From the NCBI GenBank assembly GCA_028693775.1, contig JAQUUS010000142.1, positions 1-5,026 of the forward strand: 5,026 bases of DNA, read 5' to 3'. The stretch comes from Alphaproteobacteria bacterium. Its GTDB lineage: Bacteria; Pseudomonadota; Alphaproteobacteria; UBA9219. Positions 1 to 5,026 of this stretch are shown one piece after another; position 1 is the first letter of the stretch, and each line of letters opens with the position of its first letter. Under the pieces are notes generated by a model. That model was not told the DNA's origin and did no database searches. It saw only the letters and a list, made by a program, of their open reading frames with translations. The translations under genes were made by a program, and so were the position numbers.

Positions 1-522
1 CTCGGACCGAAGAGACTTCGTCATATATTCGGCGAGTTCGTCCCCGTCGCTGACGAAAATAACGCCGTTTTGCGAAGCGAAGCGCAAAATGCTCGTAAGC
101 AGGCGTTTCGAATACTCAATTTCCTTTCTCAAAAAGAGAACCAGCTTTTGTTCTTTGTGAGGAAGGATCATCCATACAATAGAAAGAAGGGCCATCTCAT
201 AACGGGAGCCGCTATGAACGAACCATAGCGTTCCCGGCGATCCAACGCGTAGAAAAGCCCGGATATAGGAAAGGCCTCTTCGCAAGGCGCCATAGAGGAA
301 GGCGAGAGGCGTTTTTGACGGCGAAAAATCGGGAAGCAGCCGGATCGTATCGCCGGGAAGACGGATCTGATCGGTAGAATGCTTCGGTATGATTGTAAGA
401 GGTTCAATCCCTTTTTTCAGGGCCGCCGAGGCAATCATGGAGGTGTAGTCGTACTCATGCCCGCCCTGATCGACAAGCGTCGGGCAGATCATGGCAAGGC
501 GTTTGATAGAAGGGGCGGGCAT
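1..522 (-). CDS. Probable glycosyltransferase, N-terminal part (cut by window edge)
   Basis: An open frame runs without a stop from an ATG at 522 to base 1, giving 174 residues; the C-terminal part lies outside the window. The N-terminus has a beta-strand-like stretch (LAMICPTLV, residues 9-17) followed by a Gly-Gly-His-x-x-x-Tyr segment (residues 20-26). This resembles the first strand and donor/acceptor loop of GT-B glycosyltransferases. Residues 126-166 alternate strand and helix (KLVLFLRKE, then GVIFVSDGDELAEYM), as in the later N-terminal Rossmann domain of such enzymes. It starts 11 bp after hddA on the same strand, so it is probably co-transcribed and acts in the cytoplasm on the same glycan. 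No strong Shine-Dalgarno precedes it, which fits coupling to hddA; a second Met at residue 11 is a weaker start. The nucleotide-sugar-binding C-terminal domain is not visible, so family and substrate are inferred. That this is a real gene is more certain than its function. Confidence 0.6.
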   Translation of the reverse strand, partial: MPAPSIKRLAMICPTLVDQGGHEYDYTSMIASAALKKGIEPLTIIPKHSTDQIRLPGDTIRLLPDFSPSKTPLAFLYGALRRGLSYIRAFLRVGSPGTLWFVHSGSRYEMALLSIVWMILPHKEQKLVLFLRKEIEYSKRLLTSILRFASQNGVIFVSDGDELAEYMTKSLRSE

Positions 523-533
523 CGTCCGATATC

Positions 534-1619
534 TTAGGCTGCGGCCGTTTCGGTTTTTGCCGCGACGGGCCGTTCGTCTTCGTCCTCGAGCGCGGAAAGT
601 TCGTTTCTGGGGGTATGCGACACGACATGGGAGATAATGGATGTCCCCTGTGTGTCCAAATCGACTTCGAGAATGCGTTCGGCTTCGAAGCAAGAGATGA
701 AGGCATTGCGCATCTCGGGCGGAACGACGAAAAGAATAAAGCCGCCGCCGCCTGCGCCGCAAAGCTTACCGCCGTAGGCGCCGCAATCGAGACCTTTCTG
801 ATACAGATCGTCGATGTCCGGATTGCTGATGCTGCCCGAGAACTGGCGCTTGCGCAGCCATCCTTCGTGCATCAGCTTGCCGAACGAGCGGACAAAGTCG
901 TTTTCGGGGGTTTCATCCAGAAGGCGCACGCCTTCCTTGGCCATTTCATAATAGCAGTTGAGGTCTTTGTCGATTTTTCCGGCCGAGGTGGCGGCCATCT
1001 GTTCCTTGAGGACCTTCGGGGCGCTGCGCGTGAGGCCCGTAAACACAAGGACAAGCGAGTCCCTGAAAATCTTGAGTCTTTCAGCCGTCATCAGGATGGG
1101 ATTGATACGAATGCGCCCGTCCGAAAGATCGAAATAGTTGATGCCCCCAAAGGCGGCATGAAGCTGATCCTGAACGCCGCAGGTATGGCAAAGTTTTTCG
1201 CGTTCGAGGTCGATGGCCATTTGGGCGATCTGGAGCTTGGTCATCGACTTGTCGTTCAGCGTTGCAAGCAGATTGATGAGGCCAACCATAAAGCTTGCCG
1301 AGCTGCCGAGGCCGGATTGAGCAGGCAGGTCCGCCATGGTGGAAATGTCGAGCGGGCGGTGATGCTTGAACTCCTGCAAGGCGACGCGAAGGGCCGGGTG
1401 CTGGATGTCCTCGATCTTCGCAATGCGCTCGAGCTGGGAATAGGCCAGCGTAAATTCATGGTTCGAAAAAGCGGGCCTGCGCAAGGCGTTGATGTAGACG
1501 TACCTGTTGATGGCCATGCCGAGAACGGCCGCCGGATGGTCGCGAAAATACTCCGGATAATCCGTTCCGCCGCCGAAGAAACTGACTCTCAATGGTGTGC
1601 GTACGCTGATATAACTCAT
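534..1619 (-). CDS. hddA: GHMP-family kinase, D-glycero-alpha-D-manno-heptose-7-phosphate 1-kinase (HddA-like)
   Basis: The cytoplasmic kinase (361 residues) is expected to phosphorylate C1 of D-glycero-D-manno-heptose 7-phosphate with ATP, the second step towards GDP-heptose. All three GHMP motifs are visible. The N-terminal one is RTPLRVSFFGGGTDYPEYF (residues 7-25). The ATP loop, with Gly-Leu-Gly-Ser-Ser, lies at 97-113. The glycine-rich C-terminal motif GGKLCGAGGGGF is at 283-294. A C-G-V-Q-D-Q segment at 147-152 matches the family's conserved QDQ. The frame extends upstream to an ATG at 1760, but that would overlap the preceding gene by about 125 bp and add 47 residues unlike the family; the ATG at 1619 sits just before the family N-terminus and 16 bp after the epimerase stop. 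The ribosome-binding site is weak (GGA 6 nt upstream). The last ~22 residues form an acidic and then Ala-rich tail beyond the kinase fold. Fucose or other sugar GHMP kinases are alternatives, but gmhA and hddC nearby favour heptose. Confidence 0.88.
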   Translation of the reverse strand: MSYISVRTPLRVSFFGGGTDYPEYFRDHPAAVLGMAINRYVYINALRRPAFSNHEFTLAYSQLERIAKIEDIQHPALRVALQEFKHHRPLDISTMADLPAQSGLGSSASFMVGLINLLATLNDKSMTKLQIAQMAIDLEREKLCHTCGVQDQLHAAFGGINYFDLSDGRIRINPILMTAERLKIFRDSLVLVFTGLTRSAPKVLKEQMAATSAGKIDKDLNCYYEMAKEGVRLLDETPENDFVRSFGKLMHEGWLRKRQFSGSISNPDIDDLYQKGLDCGAYGGKLCGAGGGGFILFVVPPEMRNAFISCFEAERILEVDLDTQGTSIISHVVSHTPRNELSALEDEDERPVAAKTETAAA

Positions 1620-1635
1620 GACTTTTCCGGAGGAA

Positions 1636-2595
1636 TTAAAGACGTATACAACCGCCGCCGGTCCGATAGTTGGCTTCGTACCATGCAATGGTGCGCGCCA
1701 ATCCGTCCCGAAGCGTTGTTGGGCAGGATAGTCCATGGCCCTGCATTCTGTCGACCGCAAAGATTTTAACTTTTTGTCCTTCGGGCTTTGATGAATCGAA
1801 AATAAGCTTTGCAGTACATTTGGTTAACTCATGCACTGTTTCGGCCAGTTCGCGCACGCTGGTGCGCGTTCCCGACGAAAGATTGATTGGGCCTGTTTCG
1901 GAATCGTTTTCCATAAACCATGGAATCAGCGCCGCGACATCGCCCGCATAAACAAAATCGCGTTCTGCGTTTCCACTGCCCCAAACGACAACTTCGGATT
2001 GATTCGAATCGCGCGCTTCGATGAATCTGCGAATCAGTCCGGGCACGACGTGGGATTCGTTGGTGCGATAGTTGTCGTATTCGCCATACATGTTGCCGGG
2101 AACAATGACGGTCGAGTTAAGGCCATATTGGGTGCGATAGGCCTGCGCCGCGACGATGCCCATTTTCTTGGCGGATGAATAGGCGGCTGAATCCGGTTGC
2201 GGAAAGCCCTGCCACATCTGAGACTCGTCGATAGGCGAGGTTGCGGTTGCGGGATAGCTGCATCCGCCCATGGGATAAACCAGCTTGGAGATCTTGGCGC
2301 GCGCCGCAGCCTCGAACATGTTGCTTACAAACATGATGTTGCGGAAATAAAAATCGGCCGGATAAGCCCTGTTTGCGCCGATGCCGCCCGAATAAGCCGC
2401 CAGATGAACGACGATGTCGGGCCTGGCTTTTGCCAGAAGCTTTTCGGTGTCTTCGAGCCGGGTCAAACCTCCGCCATCCTGTCCGACGGCGACGATCTCG
2501 CTCTTGGGGTATTTGGCTTTCAGGAGCGGCATCAAATGGCTGCCCAAAAAGCCCGTAGCCCCGGTCACCAGTATGCGTGGATCGGAAGAGGTCAT
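1636..2595 (-). CDS. Fcl/WcaG-like NAD(P)-dependent epimerase/reductase (extended SDR), possible GDP-heptose-modifying enzyme
   Basis: The protein (319 residues) is an extended short-chain dehydrogenase/reductase, most like GDP-L-fucose synthase (GMER). The nucleotide-binding TGATGFLG is at 11-18, GGIGAN at 70-75, the catalytic Y-x-x-x-K at Y139/K143, SHVVPGLIRRF at 181-191, RDFVY at 212-216 and FDSSKPEG at 266-273. A constant offset of 3 from E. coli GMER (numbering from memory) places its Cys109, Tyr136, Lys140, His179, Arg187 and Arg209 on C112, Y139, K143, H182, R190 and R212, all conserved. Its Ser107, however, falls on Gly110 (MGGCSYP, 109-115). The start at 2595 is chosen because AAAGGA lies 8 nt upstream; an ATG 9 nt earlier would overlap that site. 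Start and hddC stop overlap as TGATG, indicating translational coupling. No dehydratase partner (Gmd or DmhA) is in the window. Given its neighbours, action on a GDP-heptose rather than on GDP-fucose precursors is inferred; the family assignment is firm, the substrate is not. Confidence 0.85.
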   Translation of the reverse strand: MTSSDPRILVTGATGFLGSHLMPLLKAKYPKSEIVAVGQDGGGLTRLEDTEKLLAKARPDIVVHLAAYSGGIGANRAYPADFYFRNIMFVSNMFEAAARAKISKLVYPMGGCSYPATATSPIDESQMWQGFPQPDSAAYSSAKKMGIVAAQAYRTQYGLNSTVIVPGNMYGEYDNYRTNESHVVPGLIRRFIEARDSNQSEVVVWGSGNAERDFVYAGDVAALIPWFMENDSETGPINLSSGTRTSVRELAETVHELTKCTAKLIFDSSKPEGQKVKIFAVDRMQGHGLSCPTTLRDGLARTIAWYEANYRTGGGCIRL

Positions 2596-3331
2596 CAAAA
2601 ACATCCTTTGTTGTTCGTCACGAAAGTCCCGGCCTCGGCCAGCGTTTCCGGCGTGCCGATGTCGATAAACGGCGCATCCGTCGTAAAGACGCCGATTTTT
2701 GCGCCGTTTGCCAGCATGCGCGGCAGTATGTCAACCTCGAAGCTGGAAACGCCCGCGCCAAGATTGTCCTTCAGCCAGCGCGTCCGGAAGGCATAAACGC
2801 CGCCGTTGATAAGGCCTTGTCCTGGCCTTTTTTCTTCAAAGCGGCTCAAAATTCCGTTCTCGGTCGAAAGCCGTCCATACCGGCCCGTGTCTTCCAGCGA
2901 GCGCGCCAGAATAATGCCGTCCAGATTGGCGTCGGCCACGCGCGCCAGAGCGGGCGAAAAATCCGAAAGCAGAAGCGTATCGCCGTTTAAAATCAATGTG
3001 TAATCCGTCGCGATGTCCGCGAGGGACTCGGCAATTGCGCCGCCGGTTCCCAAGGCTGGGCTTCGCGATGCCAGCGAACGTTTTGGGAGGGCGAGAGGGG
3101 AACGCGGTTTTGCAGCCATCCGATAACGGCGTCGGCCATATGCCCGACAGACAGCAGAATGTCGTCAAAGCCTTCGCGCGCGAGCCGCCGCAAGGGCCAT
3201 TCGAGGAAGGGGTGTCCCGCAACGTCGACCATGGGTTTGGGCAGGTTCGGCACAAGCGCAGCAATGCGGGTTCCTTTTCCGCCTGCAAGAATCAGGGCTG
3301 TTGTCTCTTTGGTCAGGTTGCCGGAATTCAC
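2595..3331 (-). pseudogene. hddC: D-glycero-alpha-D-manno-heptose-1-phosphate guanylyltransferase (HddC-like), frameshifted
   Basis: The intact enzyme would join GMP to heptose 1-phosphate, the last step to GDP-D-glycero-alpha-D-manno-heptose. The two halves lie in different frames. The first (GTG at 3331 to about 3053, ~93 residues) has LAGGKGTRI (15-23) and PKPMV (31-35). The second (from about 3053 to the TGA at 2597-2595) has LGTGGAI, NGDT, NGGVYAF and DIGTPE, all in family order. Adding one T to the minus-strand run CCTTGGG at 3049-3055 gives REAQP-LGTGGAI and a continuous ~245-residue protein of normal length. As written, the first frame continues to a stop at 2993 and yields about 112 residues lacking most of the fold. 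The GTG start is chosen because GGAGG sits at 3336-3340, 4 nt upstream; an in-frame ATG at 3358 has no ribosome-binding site and would read through that GGAGG. Whether this is a true mutation or a sequence error cannot be told here. A related sugar-phosphate nucleotidyltransferase is possible, but hddA and gmhA support HddC. Confidence 0.85.
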
Positions 3332-3415
3332 TTTTCCTCCGAATAGAATCAGGCACATATTTGAAATACGGAAGTTAAAATAAAGCCAATCGCCTTAATA
3401 GCAAGGGAAGAAACC
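3332..3415. promoter_or_regulatory. AT-rich divergent intergenic region with candidate promoters for hddC and gmhA
   Basis: These 84 bp separate the divergent starts of hddC (minus) and gmhA (plus) and are clearly richer in A+T than the flanking genes. They must hold the promoters of both units unless transcription reads in from elsewhere. On the minus strand, TTGCTA (3404-3399) and TATTTT (3382-3377) are spaced 16 bp, each matching the sigma-70 consensus at 4 of 6 positions. On the plus strand, TAAAAT (3376-3381) matches the -10 box at 5 of 6, but the best -35 (GGCACA, 18 bp upstream) is weak. The two -10 candidates overlap, so firing in the two directions could be mutually exclusive. gmhA has an AAGGGA ribosome-binding site at 3403-3408, 7 nt before its ATG. 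No clear operator repeat was found. Confidence 0.35.
3336..3340 (-). promoter_or_regulatory. Shine-Dalgarno site for hddC
   Basis: The minus strand reads GGAGG here, followed by AAAA and then GTG at 3331-3329. It is the strongest ribosome-binding site in the window and decides for the GTG start over the upstream ATG at 3358. The 4-nt spacer is short but workable. Confidence 0.65.
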
Positions 3416-3979
3416 ATGAGCGTCCAAGACTATCTTCAGAAATCCGCGTCGATCATCGAAGCCACGGCGCAGCCGCAGATTGCAGCCCAGGTCGACAAGG
3501 CAATCGAAGCGCTCAGCGAAGCGCTGCGCAACAAGCGCGCTGTGCTCGTTTGCGGCAACGGAGGATCGGCCTCCGATGCAATGCACATCGCGGGCGAACT
3601 GGTCGGGCGTTTTCTGAAAGAACGCGCGGCGCAAAAATGCATCGCGCTATCGTCCAACCCGGCGGTGCTGACGGCATGGGCCAACGACTACAGCTTCGAA
3701 ACGGTCTTCTCCCGTCAGGTCGAAGCTTATGGCGAAAAAGGCGGCGTCTTTTGGGGCATCAGCACATCGGGCAATTCGGGCAATGTCATCGCCGCAATCG
3801 CAGAGGCCAAAAAACAAGGCATGACGGTGATCGGTCTCACAGGGCAGGGCGGCGGCAAAATGGCTGCGCTTTGCGATATTCTGGTTGAAGTTCCGTCAAA
3901 GGAAACGCCGTTCATCCAGCAAGGGCATCTCTGCCTCTACCACTACATCTGCCAGAAGGTGGAAGAAAATCTGGCCTAG
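3416..3979 (+). CDS. gmhA: Sedoheptulose-7-phosphate isomerase (phosphoheptose isomerase, SIS domain)
   Basis: This cytoplasmic enzyme (187 residues, normal full length) turns sedoheptulose 7-phosphate into D-glycero-D-manno-heptose 7-phosphate, the first committed step to ADP- or GDP-heptose. The single SIS domain is complete. GNGGSASDAMHIAGELVGRF is at 47-66, the STSGNS phosphate loop at 116-121, and GLTGQGGGKM at 140-149. Residues matching the zinc ligands of E. coli GmhA (from memory: His61, Glu65, Gln172, His180) are H57, E61, Q168 and H176 with the same spacing. The ATG at 3416 has AAGGGA 7 nt upstream. It is the only plus-strand gene in the window, divergent from hddC and convergent with wzt, and its TAG overlaps the wzt TAG in a CTAG. 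It is therefore transcribed apart from the genes it works with. A second gmhA for the lipopolysaccharide core may exist elsewhere in the genome; that cannot be seen here. Confidence 0.95.
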   Translation: MSVQDYLQKSASIIEATAQPQIAAQVDKAIEALSEALRNKRAVLVCGNGGSASDAMHIAGELVGRFLKERAAQKCIALSSNPAVLTAWANDYSFETVFSRQVEAYGEKGGVFWGISTSGNSGNVIAAIAEAKKQGMTVIGLTGQGGGKMAALCDILVEVPSKETPFIQQGHLCLYHYICQKVEENLA

Positions 3980-4752
3980 GCCTGCGCGGCCTTTTTCGCA
4001 TTCGGCTTCGGCGCGTGCACGATGGCCTTGTCGACGTCTTTGGCGTCGATCTCCATAGCCGTGCCGTGCTCAAGAAAGAAAAAGCGCTTGCAGTAGGTCT
4101 TGACCGATTTTGTGTCGTGAGAGGCGAAGACAAAAACACCCACGGACCGAATGAGTTCTTCCATGCGGCGCTTGGCTTGCTCCCTGAAGGCGGTATCGCC
4201 TGTATTGAACATCTCGTCGACCAAAAGAATATCCGGCTTGGTCGATGTCGCGATGGCGAACAGCAAGCGCATGGTCATGCCCGAAGAATATGTGCGTACG
4301 GGCAGCTGCAAAAAGTTTCCGAGCTCGGTGAACTCTTCGATGTCCTTGACGTTAGCCTGAATTTGAGCCGTGCTCAGGCCCAAAAGGGTCGAGATGCGCG
4401 TAATGTTTTCGTAGCCTGAAAGCTCGGGGTCCATGCCCGCGCTAAGATCGAGAAGCGTGGCGATGCGTCCCGACTTCGTCACGCGGCCCGAGTTTGGCGT
4501 ATAAACGCCCGCCATCGTGCGCAGCATGGTCGTTTTGCCCGCGCCGTTATGGCCGATCAGCCCCACGGCGTCGCCCTGACGGATCTTGAACGAAACGTTT
4601 TTGAGGGCCGTGACAAGCTGCACATGCCCGGCTTCGCTTTCGATCATGCCGCCGGTGCCGATGCGGATAAGCTGATTGCGCAGCGACATGCTGCGGCTGT
4701 TATAAATGGGGTACTGGACCGTTACATTTTCGAAATTGAGAAATACCGTCAT
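3976..4752 (-). CDS. wzt: Polysaccharide ABC exporter, ATP-binding protein (Wzt/RfbE-like, without C-terminal carbohydrate-binding domain)
   Basis: This is the nucleotide-binding subunit (258 residues) that would power Wzm-mediated export of an undecaprenyl-linked glycan across the inner membrane. The Walker A loop is GHNGAGKTT (67-75), the ABC signature is the degenerate YSSGM (155-159) typical of polysaccharide exporters, Walker B is ILLVDE (175-180), and the switch histidine is H212 in SHD. The first ~50 residues (YPIYNSRSMSLRNQL, 14-28) are the N-terminal extension seen in Wzt/RfbE rather than in the shorter KpsT. The protein ends soon after the ATPase fold with a Lys/Ala-rich tail. It therefore lacks the C-terminal carbohydrate-binding domain that recognises capped O-antigen in O9a-type Wzt. 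Its ATG lies 3 bp after the wzm stop with no clear Shine-Dalgarno, suggesting translational coupling. Whether the cargo is O-antigen or capsule cannot be decided here. Confidence 0.92.
   Translation of the reverse strand: MTVFLNFENVTVQYPIYNSRSMSLRNQLIRIGTGGMIESEAGHVQLVTALKNVSFKIRQGDAVGLIGHNGAGKTTMLRTMAGVYTPNSGRVTKSGRIATLLDLSAGMDPELSGYENITRISTLLGLSTAQIQANVKDIEEFTELGNFLQLPVRTYSSGMTMRLLFAIATSTKPDILLVDEMFNTGDTAFREQAKRRMEELIRSVGVFVFASHDTKSVKTYCKRFFFLEHGTAMEIDAKDVDKAIVHAPKPNAKKAAQA
3978..3996 (+). terminator. Candidate rho-independent terminator of gmhA
   Basis: On the plus strand AGGCC (3978-3982), a TGCGC loop and GGCCT (3988-3992) form a 5-bp GC-rich hairpin followed by T residues through 3996. 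It begins inside the gmhA stop codon and lies wholly within the last codons of wzt on the other strand. The stem is short, so efficiency is uncertain. Read on the minus strand it has no T tail, so it would act only on gmhA transcripts. Confidence 0.45.
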
Positions 4753-4755
4753 CTG

Positions 4756-5026
4756 TCAAACCCAAAAAGCGATGCGATTGCGCTTGGCGTTGAAGAGCAT
4801 AAGCGTCATCGTGCCCCCCACAACGAGCATGCCGACGTTGATTGCAATGAGATAAAGCGGCGTGCTTTCGTTCAACAAAGGAAACCTGACGATTTCGATC
4901 ATGTCCGCCAGAGGATTGACCCACATGAACTTGCCGATAAAGCCCGGCAGTGCGTTGGACCTGTACATGACGGGGCTGAAGAACATCAGGAGCGGCATCA
5001 ACATCGAAATGAAGTATTCGAGATCG
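4756..5026 (-). CDS. wzm: Polysaccharide ABC exporter, permease (Wzm-like, ABC-2 family), C-terminal part
   Basis: Only the last 89 residues are in the window; the frame is open through the right edge and ends at the TGA at 4758-4756. An ATG at 5004 is internal, because the reading frame and family similarity (DLEYFISMLMPLLMFFSPVMY) continue past it. Two hydrophobic segments are visible: residues 5-20 of the fragment and a final ~20-residue span (LYLIAINVGMLVVGG and onward). Between them is a WVNPLADMIEIVR loop-helix, the conserved Asn-Pro region of Wzm/KpsM/TagG permeases. The end, RNRIAFWV, matches the short cytoplasmic tail of the family. It lies directly upstream of wzt in the usual exporter order and would form the inner-membrane channel for a lipid-linked polysaccharide. 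Confidence 0.88.
   Translation of the reverse strand, partial: DLEYFISMLMPLLMFFSPVMYRSNALPGFIGKFMWVNPLADMIEIVRFPLLNESTPLYLIAINVGMLVVGGTMTLMLFNAKRNRIAFWV

Noticed and set aside
1620..1760. An upstream ATG at 1760 as the hddA start
   Set aside because: It would overlap the epimerase gene by about 125 bp and add 47 residues unlike any GHMP kinase N-terminus.
615..1769. A 384-codon open frame on the plus strand opposite hddA
   Set aside because: It is antisense to a gene with clear GHMP motifs, has no recognisable domain and no convincing ribosome-binding site. Long antisense frames are common opposite GC-rich genes.
2596..2604. The ATG at 2604 as the epimerase start
   Set aside because: The AAAGGA ribosome-binding site overlaps this ATG, whereas it is well spaced (8 nt) for the ATG at 2595, which also gives the TGATG coupling.
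2197..2796. A 199-codon plus-strand open frame across the epimerase and hddC
   Set aside because: It is a shadow of two genes with strong family motifs on the minus strand and shows no domain of its own.
3045..3060. Programmed -1 ribosomal frameshifting as the explanation for the split hddC
   Set aside because: No X-XXY-YYZ slippery heptamer occurs at the junction and the family is not known to use recoding. A one-base deletion or sequence error is simpler.
2836..3288. Third-frame open reading frame (150 codons, minus strand) across hddC
   Set aside because: It contains none of the nucleotidyltransferase motifs and overlaps both halves of the real gene.
4015..4419. A 134-codon plus-strand open frame opposite wzt
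   Set aside because: It is antisense to the conserved ATPase core, with no recognisable protein features.

Overview
The window looks like part of a Gram-negative surface-polysaccharide (LPS O-antigen or capsule) locus. It combines a Wzm/Wzt-type ABC exporter, a probable glycosyltransferase and three of the four enzymes that make GDP-D-glycero-alpha-D-manno-heptose. The DNA is moderately GC-rich and densely coding, with gaps of 0-16 bp inside gene runs. The host cannot be fixed from sequence alone; a proteobacterium is likely, and an alphaproteobacterium is only a guess.

Layout, read from the right edge. On the minus strand, the C-terminal end of an ABC-2 permease (wzm, cut by the edge) is followed after 3 bp by the ATPase gene wzt. 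gmhA (sedoheptulose-7-phosphate isomerase) lies on the plus strand and converges on wzt; their stop codons overlap in a CTAG palindrome. An AT-rich gap of 84 bp separates gmhA from a second, divergent minus-strand run: hddC (heptose-1-phosphate guanylyltransferase, broken by an apparent 1-nt deletion), an Fcl/WcaG-like NAD(P)-dependent epimerase/reductase (joined to hddC by a TGATG overlap), hddA (heptose-7-phosphate 1-kinase), and the first 174 residues of a probable glycosyltransferase that runs off the left edge.

How they work together (known pathway plus inference): GmhA converts sedoheptulose 7-phosphate to heptose 7-phosphate, HddA phosphorylates C1, GmhB (not in this window) removes the C7 phosphate, and HddC makes the GDP-sugar. 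The Fcl-like enzyme may then modify the GDP-heptose, the glycosyltransferase may add it to a glycan, and Wzm/Wzt may export the lipid-linked polymer.

The points most worth a second look are the hddC frameshift, which would block the pathway if real; the Fcl-like enzyme, in which the expected catalytic serine is a glycine; and the inverted gmhA, with a candidate terminator lying inside the end of wzt. No RNA gene, CRISPR array, insertion sequence or long repeat was seen. No stretch over 300 bases lacks a gene.
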